NCBI RefSeq assembly: GCF_000265525.1
Contig: NC_018015.1
Coordinates: 718,322 to 782,321, forward strand
DNA length: 64,000 bases
Direction: 5' to 3'
From: Thermococcus cleftensis
GTDB taxonomy: Archaea > Methanobacteriota_B > Thermococci > Thermococcales > Thermococcaceae
The notes beneath the pieces were generated by a model. That model saw nothing but the letters and a program-made list of their open reading frames with translations. It did no database searches and was not told the DNA's origin. This document shows positions 56,241 through 64,000 of the stretch, in pieces; the first letter of the stretch is position 1, and each line of letters opens with the position of its first letter. The position numbers and the translations under genes are program-made.

Positions 56241-57587
56241 ATGATAGACAAACCAAACATTATCTTAATAATCCTCGACACCCTCCGCAAAGATTACGGG
56301 GAGAAATACTTGGGCCCAATGCTCCAGGAGCTCGGATTCGTCTACTACCCAAATGCAATTGCCCCCTCACCGTGGACGTTGCCCACCCACGCCTCTATTT
56401 TTACGGGCAGGTATCCCGCATTTCACGGGGCCCATGAGACCAATGTCATAAAAATACCCAAGGTCAGGCTTAAAAGATACCGCGAATACCTGCCAGCATA
56501 CCTTTCAAATATCGGGTACCATACAAGTCTCATAAGCGCAAATGTGTTGGTTCAGCCTGCCTTTGGTTTCAATGGGTTTCATGAAAGTTACGATATTTTC
56601 TGGGCTCCTCCTCAAAAAATAACCCGCTCAGATTTAGAAAAAATCAAAAGATACTCTCCCAAAAAAGCAAATTATATCATGATTGCTCTGAAGTTACTTC
56701 GTCATGGTGAGATATCAACCATCTGGCATGCAACTTTTGACATTTTGTGGAACCGGGGAATCCTTCCGCGTCTAAAAAGGTATCCTCTTGAGAAAGGAGC
56801 GACCCAGGCAATCTCTATTTTAAAGAAAAAAGTAAGGTCTAAGGGCAAGAACTTTATCTTTGTAAACCTTATAGAAGTCCATGAGCCATATAGTATGCGG
56901 TACCCATCTCAAGGGGGGATAGTGCTCACACTTACCGGGAAAGTCACAGAGGACATTTTAAAGGATTGGCAAAAAGGGTATATAAAAGAGACGATATACT
57001 TGAGAGAGAAGTTAAGAGACTTACTGAACACCTTGCAGGAAAGGATAGACTTCGACAATTCTCTGATTATTGTTACAAGCGATCATGGACAGCTTCTAGG
57101 AGAGGACAATCGCATTGGGCATGGGGCATTTTTAGACGACGAACTCATTAGGGTACCTTTATGGATAAAATATCCTGAATCATGGAGAGAAAAACCAAAA
57201 GAGGAGTCTCATCGTACTGGTTACATTTCACTAACTAATCTCTATCACTTTGTACTCAGTAGTCTAACTAAACCAGAGATATCCACAGATACCCTATTCT
57301 CACATGTGGCATTCTCTGAAAGTTATGGAAGCCCGAACTACATCCCAGAACTGGAAATATCAAAAGAACACAGGGAACTATTGAACAAAGTTGAAAAATA
57401 CCGCATCGCCATCTACTACAAGAACTTCAAGGGCATCTTCAACGTCACGGACTGGAAGTTCGAGGAAATCAGATCCTACGATCCCAACGTGGAAGTTACG
57501 GAAGACGTTGTAAAGCACATGAAAAAGGAAGTCATAAAGTTCCTCAAGACCGCCACCGTTGCCAAAGTCCCAAAGATAAAAATCTAA
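56241..57587 (+). CDS. Sulfatase-fold / alkaline-phosphatase superfamily enzyme with Thr nucleophile
   Basis: A 448-aa enzyme: IILIILDTLRKDYG with the first metal Asp, SPWTLPTHASIFTGRYPAFH, VNLIEVHEPY, and VTSDHGQLLGE near 275 with IGHG. In true sulfatases the TGR-containing motif is CxPSR; here Thr takes the Cys place, so formylglycine cannot form. Thr nucleophiles occur in phosphoethanolamine and phosphoglycerol transferases. It may add or remove a phospho-group on the glycan or lipid. Its two ends are GC-rich and its middle AT-rich. Confidence 0.8.
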   Translation: MIDKPNIILIILDTLRKDYGEKYLGPMLQELGFVYYPNAIAPSPWTLPTHASIFTGRYPAFHGAHETNVIKIPKVRLKRYREYLPAYLSNIGYHTSLISANVLVQPAFGFNGFHESYDIFWAPPQKITRSDLEKIKRYSPKKANYIMIALKLLRHGEISTIWHATFDILWNRGILPRLKRYPLEKGATQAISILKKKVRSKGKNFIFVNLIEVHEPYSMRYPSQGGIVLTLTGKVTEDILKDWQKGYIKETIYLREKLRDLLNTLQERIDFDNSLIIVTSDHGQLLGEDNRIGHGAFLDDELIRVPLWIKYPESWREKPKEESHRTGYISLTNLYHFVLSSLTKPEISTDTLFSHVAFSESYGSPNYIPELEISKEHRELLNKVEKYRIAIYYKNFKGIFNVTDWKFEEIRSYDPNVEVTEDVVKHMKKEVIKFLKTATVAKVPKIKI

Positions 57588-59113
57588 ACAAACCTTTTCA
57601 GCACTTTCTTTATTATCCCCAGATCAACCCCAAGCCTCTTCTCTATAGCCAGGATTAGCTCAACATCCTCCTTATCGACACTCCCGCTGAGGAGCACCAG
57701 AGGGACATAAACCCCAAAAAAGGCCGCCAGAACCAAAATTGCCCACCATATATTTGATACCTGCAAAGGACTCACCATCACCAACCCCAGAAGAAGGAAT
57801 CCAATGACCAGCGGCTTCACGTAGCTCCAGCCGAAGGGATGAATCCCCGTCCGCTGGTAGAGCCAGAACGACCTGAACACGTTGGCAACGAAATAGGAAA
57901 CAGCCGTGGCCACCGCCGCACCGGTCATTCCATACTCCGGGATCAGGAGAAGGTTCAGGACAACGTTGGAAATCACCGCAAACGTGTCCCCGATCATGTT
58001 GAGCTTGGGCTGCCCGATGACGAGCAGTGAAAGTCCGTTGAGCCCCAGGAGGGTGTGGAACATAAAGCCGACACTCAGTATCCTCAGAGCCTGGGCGGCC
58101 GCCAGGTACTTCTGTCCGAAGAAGAAGGAGATGGCAACCTCCGGGAACAGAAACAGGAGGGCGAAGAGCGGTAAGGTAAGGAAGAATATCCACTTGGTGA
58201 GTATCCGGTACACCCTCCCCATCTCCTCAATCTTCCCCCGCGCGTACAGCGGCGTGACTATTGGAGCGTATAGTATGCCAGCGGAACCAAGGAACACCGG
58301 TATCAGCCGGGCCAGGGGAGAGGCGGCGTTGTACAGGCCAACGACCTCCGAGCCCTTGTAATGCCCCAGCATGAGCGTGTCCGTCCAGGTCATCAGAAAG
58401 TTTAGTATTCCCACGAGCATGAGGGGAACTGAAAAGAGCACCAGCTCTTTGGCTACCTCACGCCGGACAGAAAGGCTGAAAGTGATCAGCCCAATCCTGC
58501 GGATTTCAAGGAGGAGCACCGCAAACGTGAGGAACTGGGCAATCACATAGCCCCAGAAGACGGCAGTGAACGGAAGCCGGAGTAGGGCAATGGCAAGAAC
58601 AAGGGCCAGCCATATCAGGGGGTAAAGGACGTTCTGAATGTAGACCTTCTCCCGGACCCGCCCAAAACCGCGGGAAATGGCGATTATTACCCCCGTGAGG
58701 GCCCAAAACGGCAGGGCAAAAACCACCACCCTGAGCGCATAAATCAACCTGTCATCATTGAAAAGCCCGGCCAGTTCGTCGGCCCCAAGTAGGAGTACCC
58801 CCACCCAGAACAGACTGTTCAGGGCGACTATTATTAAAGCGGTGGAAGTCAGGTCAGCGACTTTTTGGGGTTCTTTTTCCCTGTAAAATGCAACCTCCCT
58901 GGGCAGGGAATTTGAAAATCCAAGCATAACAATAACTAAGGCCACGTTGAGGACGGTCAATGCCAGGTTGAACACACCGTACTCTCCAGTGGAAAAGTAC
59001 CTCGCAATAACCGCCCTGCTCAAAAACCCGAAGAACATTGAAATGACAGTCCCGGCAAAAACAATCCCCGTCCCTCTGGCAATCTTCTGCAGTGCCTGGC
59101 TTGCCTCGCTCAT
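57584..59113 (-). CDS. Oligosaccharide flippase (Wzx/MATE-like, MOP superfamily)
   Basis: A 509-aa protein with about 14 membrane helices. The N-terminus is GTGIVFAGTVISMFFGFLSR, then AVIARYFSTGEYGVFNLALT, the usual polysaccharide-biosynthesis entry; FSVPLMLVGILNFLMTWTDT follows near 225. It would move lipid-linked glycan across the membrane before AglB acts. It starts with a GGTGAAATCC SD and converges on the previous gene with a 4-bp overlap. A 15-bp palindrome lies in its leader. Confidence 0.92.
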   Translation of the reverse strand: MSEASQALQKIARGTGIVFAGTVISMFFGFLSRAVIARYFSTGEYGVFNLALTVLNVALVIVMLGFSNSLPREVAFYREKEPQKVADLTSTALIIVALNSLFWVGVLLLGADELAGLFNDDRLIYALRVVVFALPFWALTGVIIAISRGFGRVREKVYIQNVLYPLIWLALVLAIALLRLPFTAVFWGYVIAQFLTFAVLLLEIRRIGLITFSLSVRREVAKELVLFSVPLMLVGILNFLMTWTDTLMLGHYKGSEVVGLYNAASPLARLIPVFLGSAGILYAPIVTPLYARGKIEEMGRVYRILTKWIFFLTLPLFALLFLFPEVAISFFFGQKYLAAAQALRILSVGFMFHTLLGLNGLSLLVIGQPKLNMIGDTFAVISNVVLNLLLIPEYGMTGAAVATAVSYFVANVFRSFWLYQRTGIHPFGWSYVKPLVIGFLLLGLVMVSPLQVSNIWWAILVLAAFFGVYVPLVLLSGSVDKEDVELILAIEKRLGVDLGIIKKVLKRFV

Positions 59114-59148
59114 GGGATTTCACCTTTTGACTCATTTAACTCGTGATT

Positions 59149-59163
59149 GACTCACGGTGAGTC
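59149..59163. promoter_or_regulatory. Perfect palindrome upstream of the flippase
   Basis: GACTCACGGTGAGTC has 7-bp arms and a one-base centre, 36 bp before the flippase start. A further GACTCA half-site lies at about 59129-59134. A TATA-like CTTTAAAAT at about 59205-59213 puts it in the leader, so it is an operator or an RNA hairpin. Confidence 0.45.
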
Positions 59164-59262
59164 TTTAGCTTGTACTTTCCTACAGATGATCAAAGCGTCT
59201 CATACATTTTAAAGCGGTACATCCTCCCAACATCCTGACGAGTTTATCGACCGGCTCCCAGT

Positions 59263-61632
59263 TTAGCCGCGAGCTGGGACAACGTCTTCCACCCTAAAAA
59301 CTCCCCTATCCAGCACTGTCTTCCCTTGGACGTAGGTGTAGCGAATGACGACGCTCCCGTTGATGTCAGCTGGGAGCACGAACGCATCCTTTCCACCAAC
59401 GCTATACCACTTCCTGAACACGAGCGTTCCGTTATCCAGGAAGCCATAAATTCCTAAGGCCGTTCCGGTAGTATTGGTGAACCTGAGAACAATGGAGCCG
59501 TTTTCTGTCCTTACAACGACGTTAGGATGCTTGAACTGGAAAATCTTCACGTAGCCGCCGTCGGAGTACAGGAGGAAGTAATCCTCTGGGTGCTCGTCCG
59601 TGAACATCAGCCTGGCGAGGGTCGTGTTGAACGCTTTTCCGTTCATCAGCACGGCGTAGCCGTAGTTGAGGTTGATGTAAACGTAGGCGTCGGCTGTGGG
59701 ACGGCCGGAGGTCGTCACCTCATTAACCTCTGCACCGCTCTCAACGAAGACCCTTGAAGGCAGCAGGAAGCGCCCGTTGATGTTCACCTTGACGTCCCAC
59801 TCCTTCCCCGGGACGGCCATTATGGAGTATGGCCCGTTGGAAAAAACGAGGACCGCACCACTGGAGGGCACCCTGTGGAGCACCACGAGGCCATACCCGT
59901 CCGGATCCACCCCAGCAGTCTCCATAACCGCCCCAAACTTCATCAGAGTATCGTAGGAGACGATGACGTAATCGACGCCGAGCTTCATCAGGTCGTTTTC
60001 CCCATTGAGACCGAGGTAGTACCGGGCCACCCATCCGCTGGGCCCGCCCTGAGCAACAGGGGCCCTCCTCGCGAAGTACGTTACCCAGTGCCCCTGATCC
60101 CACCAGGTCAGGACGACGTCGTTTATGTTTGAGTGCTCCCCCAGATACATCAAAGCATTATCCCATCCCTCATTTACAATGGGATGAACTCCCCATGTTG
60201 CGCTGAAGCCATAGTATGCAGAAAAGAGCGAGACGCCGAGCAAGAGGGCCGAGGTGAGCAGGGATAACCACCTGCGCCCGCTTCCGGCACATTTTTTATT
60301 CCAGGAGAGCAGGGTATCGTGGAAAGCCACCAGACCGATGCCCGACATTATCGCAACGGCGAGGGAAGCTATAAACAGGAACCTCGTCCAGATGACCGCC
60401 ATTGGTAACATAACCACCACTGTCCCAAGAAGCAGGAAGTCACCTACCCCCGGTCTTTTCAGGAAGCGGAAGAAAAACAGGGGGATAAACAACCCGGTTA
60501 TGCCATACGCCTTCCACCAGTCGCCGAAAGAAGTCCTCTGTGTTTCAGCTATTGGACTTTCTGGGAAGATACGAAGGAGAGCATCGTTTACGATGCCATA
60601 GTACCTGAAAACCAGCCAGAACGCGGCGACAACCCCAATCGCGACCATCAGTACCCTCAACTTCTCATCGCGAACGAGCCTGGAAAGGACAGCTAAGGCA
60701 CCGACAGTCGCCATCGAGAGAGGAATGGTGTACTTGAGGTACAGGAGAAGGAACAGGTCCTTGATGAAGCCGAACTGAACCCCGAGCTCCTCGGCCAGCT
60801 TTCTCCCGAGCCAGTGGGTGGCGCCCACCATGCCGTACCCGAGGTGGAGGCCTATTGAGTTGGCCAGGATGGCACCAAATGCCAGGGAGGTCAGGATGGC
60901 CAGGGAATCGACGATGTACCTGTCCCTCCTGAGGAGGAACGCACCCACGGCGAGGAAGAGGGCGTTGGCGGTAACAAAGGCGAATATGGGGTAGTAAGCC
61001 TGCCAGAAGGCCGCGGAAAGGCCGGCGAAAACTCCGGGAAGGAGGTAGAAGACCAACCGCTTGTACCTCCACGAGGGGGATTTCCTGGAGAGCGCCAGGG
61101 CCATGCTGAGGAGGGCAAAGCCGTACCAGAAGAGCATGTAGTTGTCGCCCCTGTAGTAGCCGGCCATCGAGCGGAAGACGTGGCCGAAGCTCACCGCCAG
61201 AAGAAACGCCGAGAGAAAGGCTTCCCTTTTGCCGTAGAGCTTTAGAACGGCCAGGTAAGTAAACAGTACGGTGAGGACGCCGAATACCACAGGTGTTATT
61301 CTGAACGCATTATAAAGGGAAACGCCCAGCGGGGAGAGGAGCTTATAGAAGTATGCGGGCGTCATCCAGAGACCGAGGGGATGGAAACGGCTTATCTGGT
61401 AGCCCCACGGGCCGGTGGCGTAGGGAAAGAAGTTCACCCATTCCCCTTTCTCCAGCGCGTAGCGAATATACGCGAGATGAAAATATGGATCGTAACCGAG
61501 GAGGTACTTGAAGCGCATTGGAAGGAGCCTAATCACGGAGGCCAGGAAGACTAGCGCCAGAATAGCGCACCTCGGCCTGAGAAGTAAGCGGTATGCCCCC
61601 TCCAATTTTTCCCGGATCCCAGCAGGCTCCAT
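59263..61632 (-). CDS. aglB: Dolichyl-phosphooligosaccharide-protein glycotransferase AglB (STT3)
   Basis: AglB moves the finished glycan from its lipid carrier to Asn in NxS/T of secreted proteins. The 789-aa protein has about 13 membrane spans with LGYDPYFHLAYIRYA (first acidic motif, Asp48) and YYRGDNYMLFW (second, near 160). SPIAETQRTSFGDW resembles the TIXE loop, and the acceptor-binding WWDQG lies near 495 (WWDYG is usual). A beta-rich outer domain follows. It is shorter than the long Pyrococcus AglB. The SD is GGAGGTAA. It lies 10 bp after the nucleotidyltransferase gene, so probably co-transcribed. Confidence 0.95.
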   Translation of the reverse strand: MEPAGIREKLEGAYRLLLRPRCAILALVFLASVIRLLPMRFKYLLGYDPYFHLAYIRYALEKGEWVNFFPYATGPWGYQISRFHPLGLWMTPAYFYKLLSPLGVSLYNAFRITPVVFGVLTVLFTYLAVLKLYGKREAFLSAFLLAVSFGHVFRSMAGYYRGDNYMLFWYGFALLSMALALSRKSPSWRYKRLVFYLLPGVFAGLSAAFWQAYYPIFAFVTANALFLAVGAFLLRRDRYIVDSLAILTSLAFGAILANSIGLHLGYGMVGATHWLGRKLAEELGVQFGFIKDLFLLLYLKYTIPLSMATVGALAVLSRLVRDEKLRVLMVAIGVVAAFWLVFRYYGIVNDALLRIFPESPIAETQRTSFGDWWKAYGITGLFIPLFFFRFLKRPGVGDFLLLGTVVVMLPMAVIWTRFLFIASLAVAIMSGIGLVAFHDTLLSWNKKCAGSGRRWLSLLTSALLLGVSLFSAYYGFSATWGVHPIVNEGWDNALMYLGEHSNINDVVLTWWDQGHWVTYFARRAPVAQGGPSGWVARYYLGLNGENDLMKLGVDYVIVSYDTLMKFGAVMETAGVDPDGYGLVVLHRVPSSGAVLVFSNGPYSIMAVPGKEWDVKVNINGRFLLPSRVFVESGAEVNEVTTSGRPTADAYVYINLNYGYAVLMNGKAFNTTLARLMFTDEHPEDYFLLYSDGGYVKIFQFKHPNVVVRTENGSIVLRFTNTTGTALGIYGFLDNGTLVFRKWYSVGGKDAFVLPADINGSVVIRYTYVQGKTVLDRGVFRVEDVVPARG

Positions 61633-61641
61633 TTACCTCCC

Positions 61642-62637
61642 TCACTCTCCCCTCTGTATCTTCGCGTGCCCGCCGACGAGGCTCTTCCTCAGCTCGAGGT
61701 TCCTTATCTCGCACCTCTCGTCTATTATAGAGCGCCAGATGGTGGAGTTTTTGATAACGGTGTTCCTGAAGATTATGGAGTCGCTAACGTCGGAGTTCTC
61801 AATGACGCAGTTCTCGCCTATGTATGCGTAGGGACCAATTATGGAACGGCCGAGTATTTTCGCACCGCGCTTTATGACGACCGGCGGGATTATCTTGGCG
61901 TAGGGGCTTATCTGGATCTCCTCGACGTGGCTCTCGCGTAGCAGGGTCTTGAGGGCCTCCAGGTAGCTGTCGGCTGAACCTATGTCATACCAGTACTCGG
62001 AGAAGCGGTATGCCTTTATCGGCTCGCCCCTCTCCAAGAGCCACTGAAGGAAGTAGCCGGGGGAATCGCGGTTGCCGTTGGAGAGGTACTCGTCGATGCG
62101 CTCCATAACAGCCTTCGGGAACACGTAGACGCCGGTGCTTATGAGAGTCGAGCGCGGCTGGGCCGGCTTCTCTTCAAAGGAGATTACCCTGTCCCCCTCC
62201 AGGACCACCACGCCGTAGCGCTTGGCCAGGTTGAGGTCACCGACGTCGTAGACCGCTATCAGCGTCCTGCCATCGTAGGCCCTGAGAAAGTCCTCCAGGG
62301 AGAAGGAGAAGAGGTTGTCACCGGCGATGACGAGGTAGTCGTCAAGGCCCAGCTCATCGACGGCCTTCTTCATGGCCCCGATCGTGCCGAGCTTCTCCTC
62401 CTCGTGGAGGGTGTCCTCGACGATGAGCTCAACCCCCCGCTCCTCCGCGTAGGGGCGGAAGTGAGCCTCGAAGAAGCGGTTCGTGGAGATGTAGGTCTCG
62501 AGTCCAAGCTCCTCCACCTTCTCCAGTATGTAGTCCAGTATGACCCTGTTACCGACGGGCAGGAGGGCCTTGGGGTTGTCCTTGGTTATGGGCCAGAGTC
62601 TGGTGGCGTAGCCGCCCGCCATTATGAGGATCTTCAT
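61642..62637 (-). CDS. Sugar-1-phosphate nucleotidyltransferase with beta-helix tail
   Basis: A 331-aa enzyme: LIMAGGYATRLWPITKDNPK, then ALLPVGNRVILDYIL (nucleotide loop and Lys), LVIAGDNLFSFSLEDF, GVVVLEGDRVISFEEKP, YWYDIGSADSYLEAL, and hexapeptide repeats from about 245. It activates a sugar-1-phosphate with UTP, dTTP or GTP; the base cannot be told by eye. ATG 62637 is in a GGTGGTGTCA context. It is first in the aglB operon and divergent from the epimerase. Confidence 0.88.
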   Translation of the reverse strand: MKILIMAGGYATRLWPITKDNPKALLPVGNRVILDYILEKVEELGLETYISTNRFFEAHFRPYAEERGVELIVEDTLHEEEKLGTIGAMKKAVDELGLDDYLVIAGDNLFSFSLEDFLRAYDGRTLIAVYDVGDLNLAKRYGVVVLEGDRVISFEEKPAQPRSTLISTGVYVFPKAVMERIDEYLSNGNRDSPGYFLQWLLERGEPIKAYRFSEYWYDIGSADSYLEALKTLLRESHVEEIQISPYAKIIPPVVIKRGAKILGRSIIGPYAYIGENCVIENSDVSDSIIFRNTVIKNSTIWRSIIDERCEIRNLELRKSLVGGHAKIQRGE

Positions 62638-62727
62638 TGACACCACCACTGCAAGGTCATCAAAGCCGTCACAGATTGAGTCCAAACGTATTTAAATAAT
62701 TTTGTCTCATCATCGGCGGTGGTACGA

Positions 62728-63687
62728 ATGAAAGTCCTGGTAACGGGAGGTGCCGGGTTCATAGGCTCTCACCTGGTGGACAGGCTGATGGAGCTTGGCT
62801 GGGAGGTCAGGGTTCTCGACGACCTCAGCGCGGGAAGCCTGGACAACGTAAGGCGCTGGCTGGGCAAAGAACGCTTCGAGTTCATCGAGGGGGACATGAG
62901 GGACCCGAAGATCGTTGAGGAGACGGTTGAAGGCGTCGATGCCATCTTCCACCTCGCCGCCAACCCCGAGGTTAGAATAGGCTCCCAGAGCCCGGAGCTC
63001 CTCTACGAGACCAACGTGCTCATAACATACAACCTGCTCAACGCGATGAGGGACTCAAAGGCCGAATACCTCGTCTTCACGAGCTCATCGACGGTCTACG
63101 GCGACGCGCCCGTGATTCCAACGCCCGAGGACTACGCCCCTCTCGAGCCGATAAGCGTCTACGGCGGTGCCAAGCTGGCGTCAGAAGCTTTAATCAGCGG
63201 GTACGCCCATACCTTCGGGTTCAAAGCTCTGATATTCCGCCTGGCTAACATCATAGGCGAGCGCTCCAACCACGGGGTAATCTACGACTTCATAAACAAG
63301 CTCAGGAAGAACCCGGAGGAGCTGGAAATACTCGGCGACGGGACGCAGAGGAAGAGCTACCTCCACGTGAGCGATACGGTTGATGGAATGCTCAAGATCT
63401 TTGAGCACTTCAGGAAAGGAACCCAAAGGGTGGACTTCTACAACCTCGGCAACGACGACTGGATAACGGTGACGGAGATAGCCAAGATAGTGAGCGAGGA
63501 GATGAACCTTAATCCGAGGTTCCGCTTCACCGGCGGCGTCGACGGCGGCCGCGGCTGGAAGGGCGACGTCAAGTTCATGCGCCTGAGCATAGAGAAGGCA
63601 AAGAAAACAGGCTGGAGGCCAAAGCTTGACAGCTACTGGGCCGTGAGGAGGACCGTGAGGGAGCTTCTCGCCTCACTCCCAGGCTGA
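62728..63687 (+). CDS. NAD-dependent UDP-sugar epimerase (GalE-like)
   Basis: A 319-aa extended short-chain dehydrogenase: VTGGAGFIGSHLVDRLMELG at the start, HLAANPEVRIG, FTSSSTVYGDAPVIPTPE, the catalytic Tyr/Lys in SVYGGAKLASE, then FRLANIIGERSNHGVIYDFI. It most likely interconverts UDP-glucose and UDP-galactose, or their N-acetyl forms, for the glycan. ATG 62728 is placed after GGTGGTACGA, and TATA-like ATTTAAATA lies on this short divergent region. Confidence 0.9.
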   Translation: MKVLVTGGAGFIGSHLVDRLMELGWEVRVLDDLSAGSLDNVRRWLGKERFEFIEGDMRDPKIVEETVEGVDAIFHLAANPEVRIGSQSPELLYETNVLITYNLLNAMRDSKAEYLVFTSSSTVYGDAPVIPTPEDYAPLEPISVYGGAKLASEALISGYAHTFGFKALIFRLANIIGERSNHGVIYDFINKLRKNPEELEILGDGTQRKSYLHVSDTVDGMLKIFEHFRKGTQRVDFYNLGNDDWITVTEIAKIVSEEMNLNPRFRFTGGVDGGRGWKGDVKFMRLSIEKAKKTGWRPKLDSYWAVRRTVRELLASLPG

Positions 63688-63690
63688 ATT

Positions 63691-63930
63691 TCACTTTATG
63701 ACCTCGTACACCTTTCTCGCCACGATGAAGGCGAAAGCTAGAAGGAGCAGGTAAGCGGAGAACTTCAGCGAGTCCTTGACGTCCCTCGGCAGGTAGAACG
63801 CGCCTATCTCAAGGGTTATCAGAATGCCGATGAGGGCAACGGTGAGGAATATCTCAGTCGAAGGGCTGAGGAGGGCCGAGAGGACTATCCAGACAGCGAG
63901 GAACAGGAGGACGTTCTCCCTCATAGCCAT
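63691..63930 (-). CDS. Small membrane protein of unknown function (79 aa)
   Basis: A 79-aa protein with three predicted membrane helices (VLLFLAVWIVLSALL, IFLTVALIGILITLEIGAFY, FSAYLLLLAFAFIVARKVYE). The start is ATG 63930, or ATG 63924, which overlaps the upstream TGA as ATGA. It ends 3 bp from the epimerase stop, converging. I do not recognise a family. Confidence 0.72.
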   Translation of the reverse strand: MAMRENVLLFLAVWIVLSALLSPSTEIFLTVALIGILITLEIGAFYLPRDVKDSLKFSAYLLLLAFAFIVARKVYEVIK

Positions 63931-64000
63931 TTTTCTATCCCACCGAGGCGCTCTAGGGTTACCTTCACGTGCTCGTTCTTTCTCTCAACCGAGCGGATCC
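63921..64000 (-). CDS. C-terminal end of an unidentified protein (partial)
   Basis: The reverse strand is open from the window edge to a TGA at 63921-63923 and encodes RSVERKNEHVKVTLERLGGI then EKWL. It overlaps the start of the small membrane protein, so the two are an operon. Too short to identify. Confidence 0.6.
   Translation of the reverse strand, partial: IRSVERKNEHVKVTLERLGGIEKWL

Noticed and set aside
56241-57587. Calling the enzyme a true sulfatase
   Set aside because: The CxPSR formylglycine motif is missing; Thr stands in its place.

Overview
The window is a piece of a Thermococcus-type (Thermococcales, Euryarchaeota) chromosome. The evidence is archaeal TATA/BRE promoters, GGTGA/GGAGG Shine-Dalgarno sites, a group II chaperonin, aEF1B, the wyosine enzyme Taw3, PdxS/PdxT, an AglB oligosaccharyltransferase and a canonical archaeal C/D box sRNA. 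Most genes are GC-rich; two blocks (about 26-31.9 kb and 49.1-57.4 kb) and the stretch at 38.8-41.3 kb look different and are accessory.

Layout. 1-9.3 kb: purine biosynthesis in three divergent pairs (purD/purE, purT/purM, purC/purF), each with the octamer ATGGCAAA at its promoter, plus a Lhr helicase with its partner phosphoesterase. 9.3-17.7 kb: a stand-alone formate dehydrogenase, pdxST, and the de novo NAD genes nadB-nadA-(ATPase)-nadC. 17.7-22 kb: two secreted proteins sharing an unusual VPFFG C-terminal tail, then guaB. 22-26 kb: a probable micro-protein, a C/D box sRNA, a MazF/RHH toxin-antitoxin pair, a Upf1-like helicase and taw3.

26-31.9 kb is the most unusual part. Two secreted, sequon-rich precursors with C-terminal CX3C cysteine arrays (one intact with 20 Cys, one frameshifted with 16) head two gene sets of polytopic membrane proteins. 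Three of those membrane proteins are paralogues, and two of these three are frameshifted. The two precursor genes also share a duplicated upstream element. The layout resembles a bacteriocin/immunity locus, and I regard it as the best candidate for an undescribed system.

31.9-38.8 kb: thermosome, nrdG-nrdD (with two near-identical 15-bp palindromes upstream of nrdD), a TPR protein, a DUF2283/DUF4258 pair (one broken), aEF1B and a zinc-ribbon protein. 38.8-41.5 kb: a gene-poor stretch with a decayed ATPase, an intact ATPase, hairpins and two tRNAs (Ile, Glu).

41.9-63.7 kb is a protein N-glycosylation locus. It has a full set for UDP-2,3-diacetamido-hexuronic acid (wbpD, E, B, A and a 2-epimerase) and several glycosyltransferases. 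An AT-rich cassette carries a sulfotransferase, a deacetylase-like protein, a GT-C-like membrane protein and a sulfatase-fold enzyme. A flippase, AglB, a sugar nucleotidyltransferase and a UDP-sugar epimerase complete the locus: sugars are activated, assembled on lipid, flipped and transferred to secreted proteins.
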